Assembly: GCA_014706295.1 (NCBI GenBank)
Contig: JACSVZ010000002.1
Coordinates: forward strand, 59,109,617-59,173,616
Direction: 5' to 3'
DNA length: 64,000 nt
From: Lycocorax pyrrhopterus obiensis
Taxonomy: Eukaryota > Chordata > Aves > Passeriformes > Paradisaeidae
Positions 25,963 to 38,060 of the stretch are shown here, piece after piece. The stretch's first letter is position 1, and each line of letters opens with the position of its first letter. The notes beneath the pieces were generated by a model that saw only the letters and a program-made list of their open reading frames with translations, did not search any database and was not told the origin of the DNA. The translations under genes were made by a program, and so were the position numbers.

Positions 25963-28900
25963 GAGGACAAAGCAGAGCAAATTTGGTAGCATCCTTTCAC
26001 AGCAATGGAATTTTGAATCCTTTGTGAAAAGCTATTTAAGAAGCATCCAACAACATGCATCTGAGCAAACTCCCGCAATGCATCCAACAAAGACAAATTA
26101 GCCAGTTCAGACGCAGCAAATGAGTAGAATATTACTGCTATTTTGCAAGTACCATTATTTCAAATATTGTGTATAAAAGAGTTGGATGATTCCACCTGAA
26201 ATTCAAAAAGATTCCTTGAAATGTTAAGGAAAGACAATCAGTGAAGCAGCTTTGAAACAGCATGGAACATATTTAAAACCTTAAACGACCTGAAATGTAG
26301 ACCTAAAGAGAGAATTCCTTGTGACTTTGACCAAATCTGTGTGTTCCTTGTACTCCTTTCTGCTTAGAGAAGGAAAAAACCTCCAGAACAAAAGCAGACT
26401 TTAAACAGAAGTGAAAAATACTCTATAAATAGCTAAAGGCTGAACACTGTCTGACCAGCTGGAAGGGACCTAAGGAGTTAGTGGGATCTTCCATACTGTT
26501 AACCCTGTTCAGTCAGCCTGGCAAACCTCAGTGGAGAGCAAATGTTAAGATCCAGATAAACTGTTTCAAAGCTGTTTTAGAAGGTAGGTGTCTCCCCAGT
26601 GGAAAAACACTGGCATATTAAGCTGAAAAAGACAGCAGATTTCTGCATTCCCTCCCCACAGGAAGCACTCCTTTCCCGTCACTTGACTAAATGACTTGCC
26701 CACAGCAATTCTGCTCTTGAACATAAGACGGCTGGTAACCTTCTCATATGAGAAGATACTGAAGAGCAGCAAGTGGCCAGCATAGTAACTTGCTTTTTGA
26801 GCCACGAGTAACAAACAGGCCTCACAGTTCTTCTGGTTGCTGCAGACATAAAAAGTAGTTTTCCTCTTAAAAGGTATTTCACATGGTGGAAAAAACCCAA
26901 CTCTTTGCCCTGCCCTTCCCCTCTGAGAAAACACACAGACAAGCACTGCCTGCAGCTGACAGCTTCCTCAGGGCAGAAGTCATGCTGGATCTCCCATTCT
27001 GCTCCAATAACAAGAAGAAAAAAAAGCAAGCAGTTCCTCTTATCAGAGAGCTTAAAAACTATATTCTGTAATAGTTTTAAATTAATTACAGAATAACTCA
27101 GCATTTTATAAGAAAACCGAATGATGCTTAACCTCATTAGTGAGAAGACAAATCTCTGTCTTCTAGTGGCACTGTTATAGGATTTGCACTGTCATAGCCA
27201 TTTGAATGGTTGTGTTCTCTTCTTTAAAAGCCTTCAAAAGAAAGACTGGCTTAGCAAACTATGTTACTTCACTTGCAAATGAAGCACTACTCATTATATA
27301 TAATATTTCTGAGGCCATAGTATGAGAATGACTTTTTTTAGAAGTATGTTTACAGCCAAGTGATATGATTGGCATCTTTAAAAAAAAAGGAATCTAAAGA
27401 TAATAACTGGGGCAATAAACAAAAACATGTTGGCACGTAGATGCAGTTTGAATAGTAACATTTTCAGTTTCCAATTCCTCCTACTGCATTTTTAAATTCT
27501 CTGCTGATAATTATAAAATGTGTCCAATATGGTATTGGAACAGTTGAGTTTGTCAGTGACTTCTCTAGAGATCTGCAATTACATTCTAATACTGTTAAAC
27601 TTTTCTGATTTAAAACCACTTAATTTTCAGGTTTCAGTTAAAGCTCCACAGATCAACGAGTAAAGACACTCAGAATAACTCTCCAGTATTTAATGAAGCT
27701 TTATGAAAAAGATTGCTATAGGGAAGGAATAACTTAAGATCTTGGAAACCACTTCAATCAAGTCTATTTTTTGTGAAACAAAGCTACTCAAACGAAACAA
27801 AGCACAGTCTGTAACCACACTTATCAAGTATAAACATCCTTGGCACAGCTTGCTCTTAAAACCATCTTTTGTGCTTTGTAACAAGGACAAGGACCAAAGG
27901 GTGGGATTTAACTTACCAGATGCAGAAAATTCAAGTCAGCAAAACAGCTTATCTCTCTAAACTACTTTCTCTCTGAGGAGAGGATGGGATAGAATGACTG
28001 GTTCAGAAGTACAAATTAGGAAAGGTTAATTTTACCACAAACGTGGGAGACAAAGACAAAAAGCTGAGAATTAACCTAAACAGAACACCGGAAACAAAAG
28101 TACCAACTGTCAAAAAACCAATGGCTTAATAACCTAAAGAATGTGGTTAAATGAGGATGGGATGCATCTCAGCTGCCTAGAGCAACCCTAATGAAGCTTT
28201 GAAGTTGGTCACTAATCAGATCCTAACCCTATCAGATAAAGATCACAGCTGAAGGACTCCTAATCCTCAGGACATCTGGACAATTTTCAAGAGGGCCTGA
28301 AAAAGGCACACCCTCGATACATAAATAAACTATCAACTGAGATCCAGCATATGTTTCCATTTATTCAATCCTCTAGAACCTGGCTCTACAATTTTCTAGC
28401 TGGCAAACTGAAAGTAAGTTGTTGATTCAATGTAGCAGAGGGTAGAGTACTTGGGACTAGATATACTTAAAAAAAATACCACTGGAGAAAAAAATTAATT
28501 AAAATGGCTCCAAAAAGCTGTTATTAGCTCAGTACTGATTTTCTCATGTGGAAATTTTGGGTAACAAGAGAGCTTTCAAATGAAAACATTCCTATATGAA
28601 AACTTATTTTTAATATGTAAGTACAAAAGTAAATTATGCTTTGCATGCCCAGAATCCTCTTCCATTTTAGCGTCTTCATCAAAATCACTTCCAAACAGAA
28701 ATGACATTAAAATTTTGCAGAACAGCCGGCTCATGTGAAAACAGCAAGATGTGCTGCCAACAGAAGCATTTCGCTTTAGAAGCTGATCCTGGATTTCAGT
28801 CTGGACTGTTTCGCCATTACTTCTGGGAAAAAAATCTCACTGAAACTGCAGTAATTTTTTAATTGCTTATGTGGACTACGTCAAAGAGTCTGTTTACTTG

Positions 28901-28978
28901 CAAACTGTTAGAAATGTAAGGAAACTCCGTCACTTGAACATACTCTCTGCTTGCAGTAACTGAGAACAATAGTTATGC

Positions 28979-29030
28979 CAAAAAAAACCCCAAAACCAAA
29001 AAACAAATGAACAAACAAAAAAACCTCAAT
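28979..29030. repeat. A-rich low-complexity tract
   Basis: A run made almost only of A and C (for example AAAAAAAACCCCAAAACC, then AAACAAATGAACAAAC). It may be a decayed poly(A) tail, but no retroposed sequence is recognisable on its 5' side. Confidence 0.6.
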
Positions 29031-30557
29031 CCACCAGGAATCAACAAAAATTTCTACTTTGGAAGTTAAATGCAGTCAATAGTTTTGGGAAGAATGAAGT
29101 TGGTGAAAGTTTCAGCTCTTAACACTGCAAAATGCCCCTCTGAATAGCCATTTAAACTCATCACAAGACTACCGTACAGACTTGGAACATGCTGGCCAGT
29201 CCAGGTGTTGTATTACCCATATAAGTTAAGTTTTAAACACAAGAAAAAAGTACTTCTATCAACCTTGCAAAATATACAGTCAGAATTTGGTTATGTAAAA
29301 AAATATTAATCACATCATCTTATTACCTGAAGCATGTTTTCTTCTCCCAGATGTTTAATTTAGAATGCTGAATTAGACTGAACTTACAGGAAATTAATCA
29401 TGGGAGACAAATTTGGGCTGTTCTCAGTGAAACAGACTGTAACAATTTGAAACTTTGTAAGTGTAATAATTATAAAATTGGAGCCATCACATCATCTGTA
29501 TTGAGCTTCCTTAATTTGCTTCACCTTAAGAAAAGCATTTCCAGGGAAGCACGTTCAAACTGACAAATGCCACCTATCACTGCAAATTCTTAAAGCAAAT
29601 CAGCCTTTCCCACAACCGGGAGAGGAGGTGGTTGCCTGTCAAGGATCTCTAATTTTGCAGAGTTTAGGTGTGGTTTTTTCCCTACTCAGTGATTATACAT
29701 TCTCTTTAAAGGCTGAGTGGGTTTCCTGCTTTGTTAAGGAGACATATTGGATCTCTCTAAAATAGAGTGAGATGCTCATTAAAATGCATTAAACGCATTC
29801 AAGTAGGAAAACTGCATTTATTTACCAAATTACATCAAGGAACAACAATGAGCGGCCTCTCCTATCAGACATACTTTGATTGATTTGGGATTCATTATCT
29901 CATTGCCAAAATCAATAAATGGGTCACATTTGCTTTCTGTCGTTTTCCAGCAATCTTCATTCTACGCAGAGATCTTAAACCCCCTGAACAAGCTGAAAGA
30001 TTCGACCTCATTCACCAATGCTTAACTGAAGTGCTGCCCCTGCAACACGAATATAGATGGAATAAGCTTTGAGGGAACAGTCTTTAAAATGAGACATTTT
30101 TCTCTGTAATCCCACGGCCACTGACACAGCAGGCCCACAGCCAAAGCCACAGTGCAGTTTTAGAAATGAACTGATACTCTAGTTCTGGCCAATTCTAATA
30201 ATGAACTCTAGTTCTTACTGAGGGAGTCTGAATGAGAGATTTTCAAAAGGACTTCACTATTATGCATGGGAAAACTCTAATGGCTCCAGAAATGTAAGTA
30301 GTTTAGAATAACCACACATCACAGAATTCAGATTACGAGTTTGAAACAATTACGTGGGAGAAAGACTATCAATGAGAGCAAGATTAGTTTGAATTTTCTT
30401 CAGACAAACATTTTCCAATTACCTGCAATCGCAAACAATTGTTTACTTTAGAACTTGCTCACTCCAGAATTAAGGTTAATGTTTTCTTGAACATCCAAGC
30501 ACTGACCACATACAGAAATTTTGATCCCCTTTCCTTTTGCAGTTAGACATCACTGAG

Positions 30558-30599
30558 TGTCCCCTTAAATCAAATCTATGTCCCCTTAAATAAAATCTA
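30558..30599. repeat. Two-copy 21-bp tandem duplication
   Basis: TGTCCCCTTAAATCAAATCT plus A at 30558-30578 is repeated at 30579-30599 with one difference (C to A at unit position 14). It lies about 90 bases left of the LTR at 30692 and is separate from it. Confidence 0.9.
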
Positions 30600-30691
30600 T
30601 TCCAAGGGAAAGAGGTAATGAAAGATTTAATTCTTAAAATTAACTTCACACAATGTATTTTTTTCTAGGGTGACCTTACACAGAAGCTTTT

Positions 30692-31270
30692 TGTTGGGGT
30701 GCTTTGGATCACTTGGGGTCTGCCCGCTGCCCATCACGTCATGCCTACCCAATGGGCTGACGAGTCAGAGAGCGAAGGGCAGTCCGCGGGCGAGGCCCAG
30801 GTCTGAGCCCATACCCCTTCTCTAGAAGGTTCTGTTAAGTTCGATTGTTCATTGGTTTGTTCTGTAAATTCCCTCCTCTGTAACTTAGCCATTGGTTCTG
30901 TGTCCTCGGGATCCTCCCCCGGGCTTATCCTCTATTGGTTGTTTGTCCTGTACCACCCCTGTTGAAAAAGCACCTGTAACCCTGGCCCGACGGCCATTCC
31001 TCCCCTTTGCTTGCGGGGGAAATAAACTCCTGGAAGGTTTCATGGAGTGGTCCTCTCCCTTGCCTCTTTCGCCTCTGGGATACCTGAGGGACTTAGACCT
31101 CTGGGTCTCCTCGCATTGGGTGCGCCTGCTGCCACAGAGCCAGTGCTGCCCGACCACGCGGCCGCCGAGACTCAACACTTTCCAGTGCATGTCTGCGGGA
31201 AGGTCACTGTCGCCTCTCCAGAGCGGGACAAGTGCCCCCTGAGGCTGACCCCTCTCCCAGGGCAGTGACA
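30692..31270 (+). mobile_element. GC-rich solo LTR, probably class II (ERVK-like)
   Basis: A sharply GC-rich block in AT-rich intron starts TGTTGGGGTG and ends GGGCAGTGACA, so it has TG...CA ends with a short TGT/ACA inversion. It is flanked by GCTTTT (30686-30691) and GCTCTT (31271-31276), a 6-base target duplication with one mismatch. Six bases is typical of class II bird retroviruses. AATAAA is at 31021-31026. Upstream are three ATTGGT (inverted CCAAT) boxes at 30851, 30891 and 30934, a CCAAT at 30749 and a CRE-like ACGTCAT at 30736. No internal retroviral genes flank it. An alternative right end at 31177 (CTCAACA) gives a weaker duplication and leaves a GC-rich tail unexplained. The family is not identified. 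Confidence 0.72.
31021..31026 (+). promoter_or_regulatory. LTR poly(A) signal AATAAA
   Basis: AATAAA lies inside the GC-rich LTR, after the CCAAT boxes and about 245 bases before its right end. That position fits the R region of a retroviral LTR. It is on the strand opposite to CTDP1, so it would not truncate the host transcript. Confidence 0.65.
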
Positions 31271-34218
31271 GCTCTTTAACAGACAGACTGCTTGATGATT
31301 AAGTGAGCTATGCTAACGCAACAAATGATCCAGGAGGCAGGAAAGCATGACTTTAAATCACCAATATTTCTAAATTTAGAACTTCAGCTTTTCCATACTG
31401 TAAAAATCAAATCAACAGCATACTCACATCACCTGGAAAGGAATTTTGGAAGACTGTTCAGTGTAATAACATTACAACTTCACTAGTGAAACAATGCAAT
31501 GAGTTGCTTGGGTAAGAAAACATAGGAACCATCATTCTTTGGCAAAATGGTTGAATTTCTACAATTATTTTGTCAGCCGTATTTGAGATGTGCTGCTGGC
31601 TATTAAGTGTACTTTCAAGAAGACTTTGACCATATATACCAGCTAGTTCCTTAATATGTTTTGAAGTAGTTTGTCACTGAAATAGTTTTTGAAAAATATC
31701 CCAGACTATAACAAATGTGAGGGTGACAGCTCGGGAAGCTGTAAAAAAACTTAGGTCCCAAGATTCTCAAAGTAGAGTGTCTCGAGACAGGGAACTGGAA
31801 TAAAGTTACAGTGACACTGAATATACTTGTTCAATTGGGATAAAAGATGTCATCAACAAAATTTTGCACAGGAGTTTGCAGCAGTCTTTTCTGTCAGTAA
31901 GGAAGAAAGGAAAACTATAATTTCTGTCTTCTACAAGAGTGGCTGTTGTAAGGAGGTGCTATTATATTTGAAAGAAAAGAAAAGAAAACACTTAGGAATC
32001 AAAATATCACTGTTCCTTTTAAAATTCTAGTAAATGGGCACAGAAAAGATAGTTGAGGGATTTCTGTGGCTCTGAGCTCAATTTTCCTTGATTGTGAATT
32101 AGCAATGGATGTAGGAGAAAGGCTGCATTTCCCCTCTAGTAGGAGCTATCAGTTTTCTCAAAGATTATTTTTTCTCCATGCTTGACAAATTCAGAAGTGG
32201 CACCAGTCAGAGAAATGATCAAGGTATTCTGTAAATTTCAAGACTGAAGACTAACATTAAATGTAAGCATTAGATCTTTTTGTAAGTGCTGTGTTTCCAG
32301 TGTCAGTAACTACTGGAAAGGTGTAGAGGAGCAGCAATGCTTACCAGAAACCTACAGCCTCTGTAGGCCTCATCTAGGAATGAGCTGAGCCAGAAGATAC
32401 GAGTACTGGGTCATATCTGGACTGCCTTTTTCTTGTTCATCTTTTGTTTTTCAGAGACTGTTCTTACTTTATCCCTCTCATACAGTATCTCTTTAGCAGA
32501 TACAACACTGACTGACCATGAAAACATCAATTTAAAGCTTCAAACTTAAAACATAACTGGGATGACGGGCTCCTTTCTTATCAAGAAGAATTTCCTGCCT
32601 AGTAGACACTGGGTCAGCATCTGAACCAGCACTTTGTGAGTATGTTTTCCAGCATGCCATTCAAGCTCAATCCTGAATGCAATTTAACAAACTGACAAGG
32701 AAACTTAAGACGTGGAGAGGTCGAAAACAGAAAAGTTACTTAAGAAGCTGCTCAAAGACTTTATCCCAGCAAGAACACTACTATGTCTTCTTAGCTTCTG
32801 AGTGAAGAAGCATTGCCAAGCTTACTTACAAACTTTCCTGTATATAAAACAAAAGTTCATTAATGCACTTTCTTTTTTTGGTGTCTTTTTACACCATCCT
32901 TGGGGAATAATATTTAGCAATATTCCTTAATGTGACTCCTTCTTCCCTTAGGTTTCCAGAAACTGCTATGTCTTCTACACAATGAAACATCACAGTTATC
33001 AGGATGAATTAACAGTGACATGCCACCACCACACCTTGCTGCTTCAAGCTGTGTTCTAAAACATTGATCATTTGTTTGCCTTTCCTCTTCTGAACTTCAT
33101 TTAGGAGAGAATTTTTCTTCTATCCATTTGAGACAAATTGAATTCTCATAATTTTCAGACTTTTTCTTGAAGAAGTTCAATGATTAGAAATACCCATGAT
33201 AAACTAAAAGGCCATGCAAGCTTCCCTGTAGCTCCTTCTCCAATAAACCCAACACACAGCAACATTATTACCCCAATCAAAATCTCTCCATGAATGTTTA
33301 TATGTCACATTCTGTGGCAGTTTTTGCAGTTTCTCTCATACCTTCCTTGTGCGCTAGAACAAAGCTCAGAAAAGTTAAAATAATGCAAGTCAGTTGCTTA
33401 AGACCTACTACTTTTATTATCCTCATTAAGGAAAAAGTGTTAGAGCCTAAAGTCTTATGGTTGGGAACAGTTTGCTTAGAGAGCAGAAAGGAACTACAAC
33501 ACACATCTGAGTCATGTTTGCACTTCCAGCACCCTGTGGTACAGGATGATGACCCCTGCAATTCTAAATTAAAATCTTATATTGCTTGCTCTAAGTTCTT
33601 AAGCTTAAAAACTATTAACAGGTTGCAAATTTAGAAGCATTCTTTAACATATTTAACAAAAGCACTTAGTTTATTAAGTTCTAGTTTACTAGCAAAGTGG
33701 TTGATAGTCATCATCCAACAGTCAATGCAGGGACACTAAAATATATTTTGAAGAAGAAACTAGCAAGTTTAAATTTCTTTCTAAATAGAAAAGCATTCCA
33801 ACAACCGCATTGTTATGAATGACTGATACAAAAGTATCTCAAAAATTTGGGATGCAAAAAGCATAGCTTTCCAAAACCATGCTTTATTTTACTTAAAGTG
33901 ACACTGCAGAGGACATGGTTCTCTATCTGACACAGGACTGAGACAACTTTAAAAGAAGTGCAGTTCAGTTGCCTTCAGTTCTTTCTGAACAGGTGATACC
34001 CTGGTTCTCAGTAAGGCATTTACTAAGACCACTTCCTTAAATAAATCCCAAAACATTGCAGAGATAAGCATGACAATTTCACAGACTTACAAGAAAAAGT
34101 TGCCTACATCCATAGGTTAACAACAGAGTGCAAATGGCAGATTGTAAAAAAGCATGCTGAACAGTACACAAACACAATGAAACATCATTAACACTTCTTA
34201 CATTTGAAATATTCATAC

Positions 34219-34397
34219 CTGGGTACACTGCCTGTTAAACTTCTTTCACTTGATGATGATGATGATGATCCAGGTCTCTGATCTGTCTTCCTCCCTAGAG
34301 TCTCTGTTGCACTAGTCTGAGGTTTTTCACCTTCCTCTCCTGGCTTTTTTTTTTCAGTATCACTTTCGTCACTGCCTTCTCCTAAGATGTCATCCAC
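34219..34397 (-). CDS. CTDP1: CTDP1 penultimate coding exon: acidic block and polyserine linker
   Basis: This is the second-last coding exon of FCP1. It starts at 34397 with GTG (Val), directly after a CTCTTTGGCAG acceptor, and continues in frame from the MDKE end of the exon at 58065, giving MDKEVDDILGEGSDESD across the junction. That junction matches the known vertebrate FCP1 acidic region. The exon then encodes a charged, low-complexity linker (TEKKKPGEEGEKPQTS), a run of seven serines, and SERSLTGSVPR. The donor is CCCAG|GTATGA, with the last two exon bases being AG of a split AGG codon, so the exon is 179 bases and ends in phase 2. The linker is poorly conserved compared with human, whereas the first 15 or so residues are nearly identical. 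It is probably intrinsically disordered. Confidence 0.94.
34248..34268 (-). repeat. CTDP1: Coding trinucleotide run encoding seven serines
   Basis: On the minus strand six consecutive TCA codons are followed by AGT, in frame within CTDP1, giving Gly-Ser7-Glu-Arg. The uninterrupted TCA repeat is the kind of tract that changes length by replication slippage. Confidence 0.95.
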
Positions 34398-37300
34398 CTG
34401 CCAAAGAGTGGAGGAGTCAGTTTATCTTCCAGCAGACTACTCTGTAATAATCTTTCATAATTATTGGATCACTCTTCAATAATCATTAAGAATATGCTTC
34501 AAGTTTCCTTGGCCTTCTCCGTCAAAATTTAAATTAAACCCTAATGTCTTCAACGCAGTTTCTGTAACAAGTCTAGCAACACTGTATTCAAGTATTTATT
34601 CTATGCTTAGCTTAAGATAGATACACATATACTCACATACATGACAGTCACACAGGGAACTATTATAAAAAGAGTGCTGTCTTTTGAAATTAAAGGGATA
34701 GATGATTTATACTATCGTAACATACTGATGCATACTTTCTACTACATACATTTTATATTGTTATAACATACAGAATCACATGGGCAAGACATATTAAAAT
34801 CTCTAGTAGGAATTCTTATATTTACAGGTATTCCTTGATACATATATAACTATAAAGAAGTCTATTTCTAAATAATACAGTATGAATGAAACAGAATGTA
34901 CAAACCTCATTTTATCCAGATTGTCTGATTGTGCTAATTAATAAGGACAAATCTATCAAAGGGCTTACATATTTTGTTAAATAATTGTTTGGCCTTTACT
35001 GCTGAAAAGTTAGCAGAGGATTTGATAATCCTCTAAAAACTTATGACTTTGCTGTGACAGGTTTGGTACTGTTGAAACCATCATTAAAAGCAAATCATAC
35101 TCATGAGCCACCCTAATGAGCTTCAAAAGGTTATATTCTTTCTGAGTTCTCATTCAACCTTCAGAAAGAGATGAAAACATGAGAAAATATAGGTGAAGAA
35201 CCCACACTCTCAATTTTTGTGAATGGCAGAATACATGGAACTAAGCCATGTGTGAGCATTTCTCTACTGTTATTTAAGAACTTTTCCTAGAAGCAGCTTA
35301 TTTCAACATAAATTAAAATATGCTTCACTACTACTCTCTGCTCTCCCTAATCCACACCTGCTTTATCAAGAAGAAAAATATCTGCATATGAAAATGGGCT
35401 AAAAGATTTTATACTGTTTATCTGTTGCTTTACACGAATAATCCCTAAAGCTAAAAGAAAGCTGTAAGAAAGTCACTTATATTTGGTCATTCATAAATGG
35501 ACCTTTAATTTCTTTGTTTAGCTCATTAAAAGAAACTGCAAACCAGTGTAGTGCATCTAAATCCAGAGGGCAGTTTCAGGTAGAAACTGTAGGAATTGCT
35601 GTGTCAAATCAAATGGCATTAGTCCAAAAACGTTTTTCCAGAGCAAAAGTTGTCATATGCATGACAAGTAAGAATCATGGAATGCAATTAAGGGTCAGGG
35701 AGACTGAAACACTGCTAGAGATAAGCCAACAGTGAACCAAATAGAAAAACGTGAAGTACACAGGATGGGGATTTTTCTGTATGTACAGAACGCAGTGAAA
35801 GTGTCAAGTGTTTTAAGTGCTACAGTTTGGGATGGCAGGAAGACCCTGCCTATACAGCTTTGGTAGAAGACACTCCAGGCAGCTGACACGGCCAGTAATT
35901 GACAGCCAAATGGCAGCACACATCCACAGCTCTAACAACTCCTTTCCTGCAAGTCTTTAACATTTAAAATTACATTCCTTCATTCCAAAAGCAGCACTTT
36001 TCCACAAAGTCTTATGTTTAAAACTATGTTCTCACTACAAAATATGTTAAGGTTTTCAAAGGATAGTTAGGCTGATAGACATCCAGTATTACAGATGCCT
36101 CTCTCAAACTGAAGTTTGATAGCCTTTTAAAATCTACTTTGTGTCACCAGTTTTGACAGACTAGCAGTCTAGTTACTGCCATGTCTGTTTTTCTTTCATC
36201 CTGTACAATGATAACATTATTTGTTTGAAGTCTGAAATGCCATTTAATATTAGAATTACTAGAATTAGTTGTACACTTATATATGCCATTTAACTGAAAG
36301 GCCATATAAAATGCATGTATAAATCACGGAAATATATCAAATCTTGAAAATCATTGCATATGAAAACAGTGTGGGATGGCCCCTACAAATCTCTTAAACT
36401 AGAAAGGCACCCAAAACATGGATTCCTGCTTAATTATTGGCTAAATTGCAAATGTGCTGAAAAATGTAAGTATTACATCTTCATCTTCCACAATTCTCAA
36501 AAGAAATGGAAAAAACCCCATATTTTCATTGAGGCAGTGAGATTTCAGCCCTTGACACTTGAACAAGTTAATAGGCAAAAAAAGTTCATTAATATCTATA
36601 CACCAACTACCTATCTATATCTATCACTAACTTTGAATAAATATGAAAGTTCAAAGAGTAGAGGAAAATTTTTGTCTGATTCAGAACATGACAGATACAG
36701 ATGTGTCAAGTATGAACTATAGCTTCACCTTAAGTGATTAGATTTTATATAATTAATATAAGTGGAACATAAAACACTTCAGAAGAAAATGCCAGCTAAT
36801 ACCAAACCTTACTGATAAGATACAGTGAAGGGATCCTTACTGCTTTAACATCCATAGCAGCTACCTTTGAAATAGACTTTTATAACCCAGCAACAATGAT
36901 TAACATTGAAAAAGAAAAATGATTCATCCCTTGAAAATGACAAAGTTGTTCAATTCAGCAAGAGAATCAAAAGCCTGACAACTCTTTTAAACGCCCAATT
37001 ATAAAAGCCAGTAAAAGTCCTCATCTGACAAAGCTATTTTATTTCTCATTTAGGAGGAGCAGAGAATACACTCATGCAAAGTATAAAGACCAAAGAGCAA
37101 TGAGATTTTTAGTCTCATTCTCTGATTAAGAGCTGAAAAGTACCTCAAGCTTTGCTAAAAGGCAAGTCAAAGCTTTCTGTAGTATTAACAAACCAGATCA
37201 GCTGAAAGTGATTTCACTACAGAAATTGAGTTTACACATTCAAAATGAAGCAAGACTCCAAGAAAACATGAAAAAAGAAACTGCAACGAGCAACTTCAAT

Positions 37301-37983
37301 TTTTCATAAAGTTAAGTTACAGGCAATGTTTTGATACAGCTTTATGGACGTGACAGAGAGCTATCATGATACCTTACACTTTTTGGAAGTAGCAACTACA
37401 TACGCAGTTGTGCAAACTACAGATTTAAAAACAAAAAGGAGCTGTGAATAAACTTTAACTCTTGTTTTTCAACTAGCAAGTTCTTTAGGATTCAAGTTTT
37501 AATAGAATTGAGAAGCTACCTTAGACAGCCAAAAGGACAACACTTGCAACTGCTTAAAAGATCTCTCTTAAAAGTGGTACAATGGTCTGAAACACCTCTT
37601 TACTGGAATTACAGGGAAAAAAATCTATAAAAACAATAGGTTTGATAAACAGCTAGAAATTTTGTACTGCACAGAAGATACACAAGTTTCTGTCCCCCGC
37701 CCCCCATCTTTCCGAAAAGACTTTTGCTCCATCTGATTGTGTAAGTTAAGGGAAAAACAGAAAAAACCACCAAGTATTTACAAGGAGTTCTTTAGGTCTG
37801 TTTCTACTGCCACAAAAATGACTGTTCATTGTTAGCAATGCAAGCAATTGGTATTGACATTAAGTACAGCTAAAACCCAACTCCATTTCAGCATAAAACC
37901 TGTGTGTGCTGAGCATTTATTTGAGATTGTGTTGAACGCATTTTTTCTTAGGAAAAACTGGCAAAAACGAATATAGTCTGCCA

Positions 37984-38060
37984 CCTGAATGTGTCAAAAG
38001 GTTTCAGTATGTACCTTATATTCCCCCCATGGTATATGAAGTCAAAAAATAACTCTAAAA
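37984..38060 (+). repeat. Member 1 of a diverged interspersed repeat pair
   Basis: This segment (CTGAATGTGTCAAAAGGTTT, CAGTATGT, then AAAAAATAACTCTAAAA) resembles 50202-50278 along its whole length in the same orientation, at roughly 70 to 75 percent identity by eye. The family is unknown to me. It could be an ancient transposon or an old segmental copy. Confidence 0.6.

Larger units (their letters stand above)
2390..34218 (-). other. CTDP1: Last intron of CTDP1 (about 31.8 kb)
   Basis: The intron is bounded by donor GTATGA at 34218 and acceptor TCCTTCCAG ending at 2390 on the minus strand, phase 2. It holds a CR1 tail, two solo LTRs, one rearranged CR1 body, an 18-bp hairpin and a 21-bp tandem duplication, each listed separately. 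Somewhat GC-richer unassigned patches occur near 3580-3900, 10020-10300, 12180-12430, 13420-13720, 14690-14780, 16680-16800 and 24480-24720. I could not link them to a known repeat or gene. The rest is AT-rich intronic sequence with nothing recognised. Confidence 0.85.

Noticed and set aside
26680..26720. MIR-like words (TAAATGACTTGCCCACAGC) suggesting an ancient SINE
   Set aside because: Only about 20 bases resemble the MIR core, and the flanking tRNA-like and tail parts are not visible.
26566..27137. Minus-strand open frames of 126 and 152 codons
   Set aside because: The two overlap in different frames over the same DNA, and neither has a recognisable domain, so both are likely incidental open frames.
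30692..31177. Alternative shorter LTR ending at CTCAACA
   Set aside because: It gives TGTTG/CAACA ends but a weaker target duplication (CTTTT versus CTTTC) and leaves about 90 GC-rich bases unexplained. The end at 31270 fits better.
33290..33634. Plus-strand open frame of 114 codons
   Set aside because: An overlapping minus-strand frame of 87 codons covers the same DNA. No family resemblance, splice context or repeat match was seen.
36354..36722. Plus-strand open frame of 122 codons
   Set aside because: The translation is rich in Lys, Tyr and Ile as expected of AT-rich noncoding DNA, with no known domain.
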